64,000 nt of DNA from Strigamia acuminata (lineage: Eukaryota; Arthropoda; Chilopoda; Geophilomorpha; Linotaeniidae): NCBI GenBank assembly GCA_949358305.1, contig OX442314.1:17229060-17293059 (forward strand), given 5' to 3'. The notes under the pieces were generated by a model. That model saw only the letters and a program-made list of their open reading frames with translations, was not told the DNA's origin and did no database searches. The position numbers were made by a program, and so were the translations under genes. The stretch's first letter is position 1, and each line of letters opens with the position of its first letter. Positions 10,046 through 19,170 of this stretch are shown here, in pieces.

Positions 10046-12361
10046 ATGGAGAAAGATTCCGATTCAGGCGAGAAGGAAAAGACGGCAAAACGGAAAAGGG
10101 CGCGGCCAAACTTTACACCTCGGGGTGGTCAACAAGGTTACTCGAAGGATAATAAGACTCCGGTGGCCATGTACCTGATAAGTCGAATTTTGGCCGCCAA
10201 TTCTCTGGGAAGCTTGAACCCAGCACCTAAAGATAACCGGGCTTATGTGAATAATGTTTTAGATCAAGTCGGGCATCTAATAGACTCGAGTAGACTCTCG
10301 GAGATGAGGAGGCAGATGGTGGTTTGTTGGAATGAGGGCTGGCATCCGACTTCTCCGGGTAGAATCACCATACGCACGAATAAATCCAAAGTTCCTTTAG
10401 CTATGGAGCTGGGCTGGATTAATCCGCGAAATGAACTTCGATTAAAGAAAAAACTTTTTCCACCGGAGGAGACGGAATCGTGTAATAGTGAATTGCTCGA
10501 AGACGAACTCAAGTGCGATAAACAGATTTTCTTTCTTCACGGTGCAAATGGATCGCAAATGTAAGTTTGTACCGTAATAGCACGCTTGCTTGCCCTAAAA
10601 TCGTGAGTCCGACCATGGTGCTGGCGTGCTGGGTAATTCGAATTATCTGGCAGTGCCGAAACGAGGAATTCGACTTTTATGGCACGCCGTTAAAAGGGCC
10701 GGCCAATGAGATTTTCTGACCGGGTCATACTCGCATTTTAGGGGGCATGACAGGTAATACGGTAAAACCAAAAGACAAAATTAAACGGACAAGTTTTGTT
10801 TTTATTTTAGAATCGAAGAGCATTTGACGAGTAAGGGTTGGAGCCGTACAACGGACGTGAAAGGGTGTTATAAACTGAAATGGGTGGAAAATAGGTCGCA
10901 TATCAAATATAAGGCGTTTCGAGAAGGTTTGGATGTTTATTTTTGGTCGAGTTAATCGCAGCTGAAGCGATAGAGTTTACACGTAGGAGAGCAGATGGTC
11001 AATCATATTCCGAGCACCTGGCGACTGAGCAACAAGATCCAGTTGGTGGGGATTTTGAAGGACTTGGAGACTCATCAGCGACCAGGTTTGCTCAAGATGA
11101 CCGAAGTGATCCCCGAGACTTATAGACTTAATTTGGTCGAGGAGCAATTTAAGTTTCGACAAATCTATCGAGGTGGGGGAATTGATTGATACCGATACCG
11201 GTAAGAGGGAATTGATCGATAAGTTATTGACCGTAGATGGCGATGTTTGGATCTGCAAACCTGCAGCTATGAATCAAGGCAGAGGCATTTATCTTATTCG
11301 AAGACTTGAAGATTTGTATTACCGTTCCGAGCATTCGCCGCACACGCAATCACCCCGTTTGTATCATTTGGCTGGCAACAGGATCGTGCAGAGGTATAGC
11401 GGAAATAGAAACGTGGAGAAACATGGGTAAAAGACTCGTTTTAGGTATATTAAAAACCCACTATTGCTCAACGGCAGAAAGGCGGACATTCGTTGCTTTA
11501 TGCTGATTGCATCCACCGCGCCATTTCTCATTTTATCACATCCGGGGTATGTCCGCTTGTCGTGTAAACAATATGATGTTGAAAGCGAAGAGATGGGAAT
11601 TCATTTGACCAATCAGGTGATGGTTTGTTTGGTTGTGGAATGTGGAATATGGAACGGGGAGTGTTTATTCCATTTGATTTATTCATTTTCGGGTGGTGCA
11701 TTATAGTTCGTGCAGAAAAAAGATGCCTGCTATTCATTCATGAGAGATGACACCATTTGGAGTATAGATCAATTGAATGTGTACATGAATCATTGTGACC
11801 TAGAGTCCGATTGGGTTTTCAATGTGATGATTGTAATTGTAATAGCTTTAGTATCGATTGCGGAAGTGTAATCAGGTTTTTTTTTCTAGACACAGATACG
11901 ACGGTTGATGCTGCATTGTTTTCTAGCAGCTAAAAACCATCTCGAGGTTAAAGTTGGGTTGTTTGAGCTGCTTGGATTTGATTTCGTTATAGATGAAGAT
12001 TTAAAGGTATAAGTGGGACCGGATGGTCGTTTTTTGTTTATCAGTTTATGTTGCTTTTGTACGTTGCTATAGGTGTGGCTCCTCGAGGTAAATGTGAATC
12101 CATCGTTATGCACAGATTGTCAAGTACTGCGGGATTTGATTCCGGATTTGTTACGTGAAACTTTGGGTATACGTTGCAACCTGTCGCGTGTAGTTTGTTT
12201 ATAATATTGTCTCCGTAGATATTTGTATCGAATGCTTCGAAAAAAATAAGCGGCGAAAGGCGTTGCTGCCGTTGAAATCCGTCAAGCGGTTCCATGTTCT
12301 ATATTGTAGCGAACGTAATTATCCCTGGTCGCCGCGCCGTGTTTCTCGAGTCAGCGCGTGA
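10046..12361 (+). CDS. TTLL10: TTLL10-like tubulin-tyrosine-ligase family enzyme, 8 coding exons, one frameshift
   Basis: Member of the TTLL ATP-grasp family. TTLL10 is a polyglycylase acting on proteins and tubulin in vertebrates; activity here is unknown. Coding exons: 10046-10560, 10811-10926, 10987-11393, 11445-11616, 11707-11832, 11890-12006, 12073-12166, 12219-12361, about 562 residues. Family landmarks in order: FFLHGANGSQ and SKGW (ATP-grasp start), VIPETYRL, DVWICKPAAMNQGRGIYL (ATP-binding loop), NRIVQRYIKNPLLLNGRKADIR, GIHLTNQFVQKK, and VWLLEVNVNPSL (metal-binding end). The pattern fits TTLL10 best. Exon 3 carries one extra base in the G run 11175-11179, which breaks the frame between FRQIYRG and GELIDTDTG; with four Gs the frame would be open. 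The flanking exons show no other damage, so a sequencing error is as likely as a real lesion. An acceptor 22 bases before the ATG implies an upstream noncoding exon. Confidence 0.88.
10570..10764. mobile_element. Possible short MITE-like insert filling TTLL10 intron 1
   Basis: Intron 1 begins with TACCGTAATA near 10570 and nearly ends with GGTAATACGGTA near 10753-10764, an imperfect terminal inverted repeat. The right end shares AGGTAATACGGTAA with the end of the MITE at 16973-17401. The interior is GC-richer than neighbouring introns. The evidence is only short termini, so the call is tentative. Confidence 0.3.
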
Positions 12362-12563
12362 TATTTGGAAATAAATTTCAAACAAATCGGTGTCCTGTGG
12401 ATTTTTATTTAAGTTCCAAATAGTGGAAGTTAGAAGAAAATCCACGTTTTTAAAATTTACATTTTCTTAAATAATAATAATAATAATAATAATAAAGAAC
12501 GAGACATACACAAAAATAATAAATTTGAAGGGGGTAAGGGACCCAGGGTGAAAATGGCGGCGA
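12362..12563. other. Convergent 3' junction of TTLL10 and csw
   Basis: Only about 200 bases separate the TTLL10 stop (+) from the csw stop (-). The stretch includes a (TAA)n microsatellite at about 12471-12495 that provides AATAAA-type poly(A) signals for the plus-strand gene. Confidence 0.5.
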
Positions 12564-15052
12564 TCACAACTTCCTCGGAGGTGGCGGCGGTGCAAAACTG
12601 GGCGGAGGTCCAATGTTGTAACAAATTGCGGTCATTTTCTTCTCTTGTAATGGGATGTTTTCGTAGATCTGTTTGAGAGATTCTTCAGGTGGCCTGTAAC
12701 AAAGCGCGCGTTTGAGTGCTGGACAGCACAACCACCAAGCCATCGAATCACCTAGGGAGGTGATTATCCGGCGACTTGCACTTTTTCGACTCCCGCGGAA
12801 CGGCATTCGGCGTCGTCGGAAGGGATAAAGTTGAGCAAGAGAGTGCTTTGGCAGGGTCTCCTCCACCTACTGCTTCACTCGAGTATTTGATGTTTGTATA
12901 TTCACGACCCAATTGCAAACTTTTCTACACGCAATAAAGAATATTTATTTAAATTAAATTGTCGTTTTTATTTCTACCTGCTGCGCTTGGATGAATTGCG
13001 ATGTTGTGTCGATGAAATGTTGTACTGCCATGTATACAAATTTGTATTGTGCTTCCGTCTGAACCATTCCTGATCGTTGAGCACGAACCATCTGAATAGT
13101 ACGTTGGATATCTATCTCACAATTGAGTCCTAAGCGTTTGATTTGATTGATAATCATGTCGATTACAATAAAAGTCCCAGTTCTTCCAATGCCAGCACTA
13201 AACAGTGGGGAAAATTAAGCGATTATTCGTTGTTTAGCGGCTGTTTTACTCACCTGCAATGAACAACGATAGGACCTGCATTGCTTATTGGTTCTTGACG
13301 TGAATTCACTTCGTAAAGAAAATTAAGGACGCAACCGGGGTCAGATGGAACACCATGATCGGGCCATGCTTGGAAGTGATAATGATAAACATTTCTTTCT
13401 TCCTCCTTTAAAATGTTTGTACTTATTACAAAAACGTTTAAGAAAAATTAAACTAAAGTAACATACTTGACCCAATCTGGAAATGACGAATTTTCGTAGC
13501 GTATAATCAGTTGTGGAAGACTCGCACACATTTTTGATGAGCAGTCTACCGTACTCTTTTGACTGATTTTCATCCGGCCAATATCGAGCACATTTGTTCT
13601 TGCCACGTTCTACCTCCTTCGTAGTCATAACCACGACGCTGGAATTCTCAGTGAACACCATCCACCAGAAGTCGTTCATGGTGTTTACAAGGCATCCTTG
13701 AGTTGCTATGTAATACTTACTTGGACCATCGGCTGCGTCTTCCTCAGGCTGAAGTTGCAAAAGCTAAGTACTTGAAACGAGTGTTTAATTATTTTATTCT
13801 TGTTACCGTAATGATATTAGCATTAATATAATCCGAGCAAGGAATGTTTGGATCTGCTTCCCGAAGAATTACCCGGGTATGATCAACTGGAAAAAAATAA
13901 TTAATATAATTATTGACAATTAATTTAATTAAAAGTAATAGCTTACAGGGCAGAATGTTTTTATATCTATTTTTATTTCGGTTTTCCAGCCGCTGACCTT
14001 CTTTACGGCTGTACAAATGCTTACATTCTTGTTGTTGGAGCGCCTTGAAAACGAGCAAATATTAAAACCATTTATTAGCTGACTAAATTTAAATTTAAAT
14101 TACCTCAAATTCCTCCCAAAATCCTGCTTTGCCACTCGTCAAGCTGTTCTCTTTGGATAACACTTGAACTCTGCATTGAATAGTCGATGCATTGATCCTC
14201 GTTGCATTAAACGGCTGCTTCAAATGCACCACAGTTCCAGTTGTTTCAACCATTGGATTCTTTTTGTAATGTTCGACCAAATCGCTTAAGGAATCAAATT
14301 TGTCGCCGCCACCTACGTCGTATTTTCCATCCTTTAAAAGCAATAAAACACATAAGCGCTTGGAATAATTAATTTTCTTACATAAGACAACATACTTGGC
14401 AACGTATCATAACGTGAGTAACTTTATCATCGGTTCTCACGGACAGTACGCAATCTCCGGGTTTACTCTGGCTTTCGCGGACTAAAAAACTTCCATTTTT
14501 GCCTTTGTCAAGTATTATTCGTTCAGCCTCTTTCCCCGACAGATGTCCGTGAAACCATCTCTCGGTCGTCGGATCGGCGCAATTGAGGGGATATTTTAAT
14601 TCAATGACTTCACCATTTTTTTCTCTAAGTTGTCCTTGGTTTTCCATGTAATACTGCACCAGTTCAGACAGTGTTGCGAATTTTTCTCCTCCGTATAAAT
14701 CATAAAAGTCACCGGTGTTTTGAATCTTGATGTGAGTTACTTCGCCACTGCGCCTGTAATTTATATCTATTTTAATTTCAATTAGATAAGAAAGGCGGAG
14801 TTGATTACCTCACAGACATAGTAAAATCTCCAGGATTACTTTTACTGGGTCGGGCAAGGAAACTACCGTCGACGCCTCTCTCGATGAGAACTGTTTCCGC
14901 ATCGACGCCCGAAATATTTGGGTGAAACCATCTGTAAGAGTTTAGCGAAATTAGTTTTGATAACCATTGAATCGGTTTGCGATGTCTAAATAGGAGTGGA
15001 ACATCTGTTCAGAAAAATGGAATTAATTGACAAATTACCTGCGCGAACCCAT
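12564..15052 (-). CDS. csw: SHP-2/corkscrew non-receptor tyrosine phosphatase, 11 coding exons
   Basis: Cytoplasmic phosphatase acting downstream of receptor tyrosine kinases to promote Ras/MAPK signalling. Coding exons: 15052-15039, 14931-14809, 14753-14396, 14331-14104, 14043-13947, 13886-13807, 13763-13467, 13405-13254, 13197-12978, 12924-12752, 12693-12564, giving 623 residues in frame. Two N-terminal SH2 domains ([10 protein letters not shown]...GSFLARPS and [10 protein letters not shown]...GSFLVRES) precede a PTP domain with the WPDHG loop and the catalytic [12 protein letters not shown] signature. The signature is split by an intron inside the Ser codon after Cys. The C-terminal tail carries two conserved tyrosine sites, EYTNIKY and IYENI, then a proline-rich end ([14 protein letters not shown]). 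The start gives MGSRRWFHPN, like human SHP-2. I see no large insert in the PTP domain such as Drosophila csw has. Confidence 0.95.
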
Positions 15053-15562
15053 TTTACTGGGCTTTACGGTAGTTGTTCTTGCACTCTGGCTTTAGCTTAG
15101 TCAACTGTCCATCAATGGCGGCTGTTGGAAACGGGTCAACGACGTCAAGTCGTCATGTTTCGTTAAACACCACCGTTATCGGTTTTGCTAACCCATAAAT
15201 TTTTTCCTTTTTTTATATTGGTGCTGGTTTTTAATTGGTTTTTATTATAATTGTTAATAATCACTAACATCTGGAAAAGAAATAGCCGTGACCCCGCATC
15301 ATCGGAGCGGCGCTGGTGCTTTTACGATTTTAAACAAAATTAATGCATTATTTTTCTCTCGAATCATAATTTATTCGTCCGCATTTAAGCATTAATTGAT
15401 GTCTAATTTTTGCTATTAGAAAATAATTAAAATTCGTACATTGTTTGTTTTTTGGTTTGTATCAACTGTCAGTAGATGTCGCTAACAAATCTTTTACTCG
15501 TTCTGCCTCTTCCTTAGCTTCGATTGTTCCTTTATTATCACATTTCAGACTTGCGTTATCAT

Positions 15563-15772
15563 AAAAATGAAATCAAAAAATCATCAAAAATTTAAAACAT
15601 TAATTCAGAAAAGACAATCTGTGAAAAATGAAAACAAAAAATCATCAAAAATTCAAAACATTAATTCAAAAAAGACAATCTCTGAAAAATGAAATCAAAA
15701 AATTATCAAAAATTCAAAACATTACCTAATTCAAAAAAGACAATCTGTGAAAAATGAAATCAAAAAATCGAA
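15563..15772. repeat. 61-bp tandem repeat, about 3.5 copies
   Basis: Units begin at 15563, 15624, 15685 and 15750 (the last shifted by 4 bases). Each contains AAAATGAAATCAAAAAATCA and ends near AGACAATCTGTG. Copies differ at a few positions. It is A-rich with no coding signal. Confidence 0.85.
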
Positions 15773-16371
15773 ACAATCCAATTTAAATCGCTTTTAATTT
15801 TTACTTTTCGTACATTGCACAACTCGTTATGCAAGTTGTCAAGAAAGATCTCTTAAACTTTTTTTCAATTTCCTCTAAAATTTTACTTCAACTAATTCCC
15901 TGCTTTTTAGCTGTTCTTGTATAAAAATCCATCCAATGACATCATTGTTTGGCCGGCCTATCTTTTAATACTGTTGTTAGGGCAAGACAAGAGACCGGGC
16001 CATCAATCATCATTGACGTTATTAAATCTCAATTGATTTTTATGCCATCTGGTAAATAAACTTAAAACAGCTAAACTGCAGGTAAGTTTTTTTTGTCCAC
16101 GACTGTACAACAAAATTCGTCAAAATATTTAAAAAAAAAAAAGAAAAAATCAACCTAAACCGATCCCAAACTCATAGCAGACTCCAATCTCACTAACAGA
16201 CGTCCTAAGAAGCTTCTCTTTGTCGTCCTGAATTCTATCCGTGATATTTTTAAGCTGATGCACCTCATGCTCCAAGTTCTTATTGCGATTAGTCAACTGT
16301 TTAACGCAATTCTCAGATATATCGTTCTTTCTTTTATATTCACGAATGAAAAATAAATATGATTTTTCGCG

Positions 16372-16673
16372 GTCGTCGCGGCCATCCCACGAGTTGTAGC
16401 GGCCGCTCCGCGTATCGCCGAAGCCGTCCCGCGCCTCACCGCGGCCATCCCGCGTGTCGCCACGGCCGTGCCGGTTGCCGCCTCAAGAGTTTCGCGTGCT
16501 GTCAGTGCCATTCCGCGTGTAGCCGAGGCCGGGACGCATATTGCCACTCACATCCCGCGTGTAGCCACGGCTATCCCTCGTGTCGTCTCAAGGGTTTCGC
16601 GTATAACGTCGGTCGTGCCGAGTCTCGCCGCTTCCATATCGAACCCGCGTGTTGACCCGGCTGGATCGAGTGT
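16372..16673. repeat. GC-rich 21-bp minisatellite, about 13 degenerate units
   Basis: The block is strikingly GC- and CpG-rich against AT-rich flanks. It is built of 21-base units that keep codon phase. On the plus strand the units read like A-I-P-R-V-A-T and stay open to a TAA at 16714-16716, ending IIKADPKKQKQK, but without an ATG at the left edge. On the minus strand they read T-R-D-G-R-G-Y with two TGAs, then continue into a coiled-coil-like segment. The coding strand is unresolved. Confidence 0.8.
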
Positions 16674-16972
16674 TTATATTATCAAGGCCGACCCGAAGAA
16701 ACAAAAACAAAAATAAAAAAATTTTTTTGAAACATTATGAAATACAGACGAAAAATGTTTATTTCAAATTCGCTTCCAGGAAATGACGAAGTGGAAAATA
16801 ATTGCGAGATAATTTATTATATTAATTATTTGGCAATGCCCATTTTCGCGTGAAATATTTCCGCGCATCCCTATTCCACTTATTTGAGATCCCTATTCCA
16901 CGCGATCCCTATTTTGCTTATTATTTTTTTTTAAATAAATATATAAATTTATTCAAATTTGCGCACTACCTA

Positions 16973-17401
16973 CCGTATTACCTCACATTAAGCCGCATGC
17001 CGGTATAATTCGAGTTATACCGGCATGCCGATAAACCTCGTTTTTAACGGCATGCCGGTGTAAGTGAGAACAAATTTTTCTAAATGAGAATTTGGTTAAA
17101 ACAAGCATAAAATCCTTTTTAGATGTCCAAAATGTAAGAAATTACTTAGTATTTCTATAAATTTACCCAGATTTTAATACAAATCTACAGAAAATTAGGA
17201 AAACTTCAATTTTAGGCCCAAAAACCAACATAATTATTCATCCGGGCCCTTTAAAATAAAAAAAACAAAAAACCCACTTTTTCACTTATACCGGCATGTT
17301 TCGGTTTATACCGGCATGCCGGTATAAAATTTTTGTACGCAATTTTAAATACCTGGTAAACCCATGCCCAACGGCATGCCGCTTTATGTGAGGTAATACG
17401 G
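16973..17401. mobile_element. 429-bp MITE with terminal inverted repeats and TA target duplication
   Basis: The left end (CCGTATTACCTCACATTAAG) and right end (CTTTATGTGAGGTAATACGG) are inverted copies with one mismatch. Similarity continues into GC[C/G]GCATGCCG. Both ends are flanked by TA, as in Tc1/mariner-type insertions. The interior has several copies of the palindromic motif ATACCGGCATGCCGGTAT. One pair, around 16994-17028, forms a near-perfect hairpin with a six-base loop, and further copies lie at 17048-17062 and 17285-17330. There is no transposase, so it is non-autonomous. It sits inside a region of repeated CCGCGC/CCCTATT motifs. Confidence 0.82.
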
Positions 17402-17403
17402 TA

Positions 17404-18009
17404 ATCCGCGCAATAAAAATAAAAATTATTTTATTTCCGCGCAAGCACAATTCCGCGCAGTTCCTATTTCGCGTGGACATTAAAAATTGATTCCTATTCG
17501 CCAAAATTTAATTTTTTGAATTTAATATTTTTATCCCATTTATGCGCGATTCCTTATCTGCGCCAATTTATGCAAGGACACACGGTCCCGATTCCCCCAC
17601 CATTTAAGAGCGTCGAATATCAATTGCACAGTAATAATCGCACATTTTTTCCGCTTGTTCGAGGCGCATTTTTTTCTGACAATTCGATTCTTCCACTTCG
17701 CAATTTGTTTATTAAATTTGATTATGTTAAAATAGGTTATAAATACAATACAAGTACAAAACTAGATTTGGCCTATGGCCTGACTTATACACACAAAAAA
17801 AAATTAAATCGAAATAAATCCATTAAGCAAGTTTGAAACTTCTTAATCTTCTTAATGTTCCATAGATTGTTAGCATGTAAAACGTCAGGTAAAACGGAAC
17901 CGCCTACGACCGTGCGTAAATTACGGCCATTCATCTAATAACGATTTTTAAAAAAAGGCTTAAAATACCACGTATTTTTAAATTAACAATTTAAAAACTT
18001 ATTCTTACG
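17404..18009. other. Intergenic, degenerate repeats
   Basis: AT-rich sequence with repeated TTCCGCGC and TTCCTATT words near 17430-17500 that also occur left of the MITE (16855-16915). This suggests the MITE landed in an older repetitive tract. No gene is seen. Confidence 0.4.
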
Positions 18010-18990
18010 GTGATTCCCAACACGTTGATGCATGTGCTGCTTAGACATCTGACCTCATGGATTGTATCGACTGGCTCGGGATTTATAAAGTACGCTAAAG
18101 TCCGAGTTCTAGGAATTAATTCGCCACAAGTACATCTATAATATTTAAAAAATAAATTATTAAGATCGAATTATGATACTTAAATTTCCGACATACCGGT
18201 ACTGAATGTCTCTTCCAATCGGAATCAAGTCTGTTTGGGAAGACATGTTGAGCGGTTGATTGATAAGGCAAATGAAAGAAAAGTATAATGAAAGCAAAAA
18301 GTAAATTAATGAAACCGGAAATGCATGCAAATATATTTGCATGAATTTGAATAGTTGTCGGATCGGCAACTATTAAAAAAACCTCATATAAGCTAATAAG
18401 TGGCGCATACACTAACCGCTGTCAACTTGCGTATCTACGCTTTATCGGATCGAACAAGAAATTTACTTCCAAGTCCGTGAACGATTTGAGGCATTGCGGA
18501 CACTTAAACGACGCTCTGCTCGTCGAATTCCGCTCTTCCGTCTCGCTTTTCAGTCTCATCAGATCCAATTTGTACTTGACCATGTACACAAAATTCTGCC
18601 CAATTAAAAACAACAAAAAAATTTTAAAATTTACTTTTCAAAATTAATTTGTATACTTTGTAATTTATTAAGTAGTACCGGTAGTTAGTTATGTCTGGTG
18701 GCTTTTCCGTCCGGTCCGGTCTCCATTTTTAGCCGAACTTTGATGAATTGATCCAGCTTTAACTGGACAATAAACTTCCGCAATTGTTTCCCTTCAAACT
18801 TGAGAAGATCCACTAAATCATAGTATGTAAAAGACTAAATGACTAAATCGTCTTCTTCGATTCATGGATGGCGCACTATGATCATTCTGTATTCGATGCT
18901 GTAAAAACCGCGCACTAGCATTCGAGCCAGTCGGTTCAAATACTACGGAACTTCGGTAAAATCATAATCGTAATCAAACAAGAAACTCAT
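18010..18990 (-). pseudogene. GTF2E1: Decayed TFIIE-alpha (GTF2E1) gene copy
   Basis: TFIIE-alpha is a general RNA polymerase II initiation factor. Minus-strand sequence from an ATG at 18990 aligns in order with its N-terminal half. First comes FTEVP-stop-YLNRLARMLVRGFYSIEYR. Then VDLLKFEGKQLRKFIVQLKL (18813 onward) and METGPDGKATRHN. After a 10-base insertion comes YYLINYK. A GT-AG intron (about 18654-18596) follows, then [29 protein letters not shown] and LFDP (18595-18425). Lesions: TAG at 18945-18943, TGA at 18864-18862, an insertion of about 30 bases flanked by direct repeats of GATTTAGT (near 18814-18850), and the 10-base insertion near 18678-18687. The second Cys pair of the zinc finger is not contiguous; a possible remnant (CTCGELIPRTRT) lies near 18120. 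Because an intron persists, this is a duplicated rather than a retroposed copy. Confidence 0.85.
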
Positions 18991-19170
18991 ACTCTTTCTT
19001 ATTATTTAAAACTGCAGGCAGTCTCCATTTTCAAAGCGTCGGAGATTTTACCACCAGACGACACCGTCATTGGTTGGAATGTGTCGAGTCCTATGATTGG
19101 TGGCGCCTATGTCTTCCCGATTTTTCACTGAGTGCAAGTCGAGCCACGTGTTTAGAGATTTGGACTTGCC
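18991..19170 (+). promoter_or_regulatory. NOC2L promoter, shared with the GTF2E1 pseudogene 5' end
   Basis: A 180-bp gap separates the pseudogene start (minus) and the NOC2L start (plus), a head-to-head layout typical of a bidirectional promoter. An inverted CCAAT box (ATTGG) occurs at about 19071 and another near 19096. Confidence 0.5.

Larger units (their letters stand above)
15462..16730 (-). pseudogene. Unidentified coiled-coil gene fragment following an Arg/Gly/Asp heptad-repeat region, two in-frame TGAs
   Basis: On the minus strand one frame runs from about 16730 to a TGA at 16152-16150. It first encodes Arg/Gly/Asp-rich heptads (consensus T-R-D-G-R-G-Y) and then a charged, coiled-coil-like segment (REYKRKNDISENCVKQL, then NKNLEHEVHQLKNITDRIQ). 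A separate acidic segment with coding-like composition ends at TGA 15464-15462 (TIEAKEEAERVKDLLATSTDS) and could be the last exon, spliced from about 16160. Two in-frame TGAs, at 16590-16588 and 16485-16483, interrupt the repeat region. Both fall on a heptad Arg position, as expected if CGA codons mutated to TGA. I see no start codon or upstream exon and do not recognise the family. It could be a decayed gene, or real exons beside a noncoding minisatellite. Confidence 0.35.

Noticed and set aside
12752-12866. Alternative reading of the csw last exons as one continuous 100-codon frame ([12 protein letters not shown]...)
   Set aside because: Splicing 12924-12752 to 12693-12564 yields the conserved EYTNIKY and IYENI tail in one frame; the continuous frame gives no family match upstream of PPEESL.
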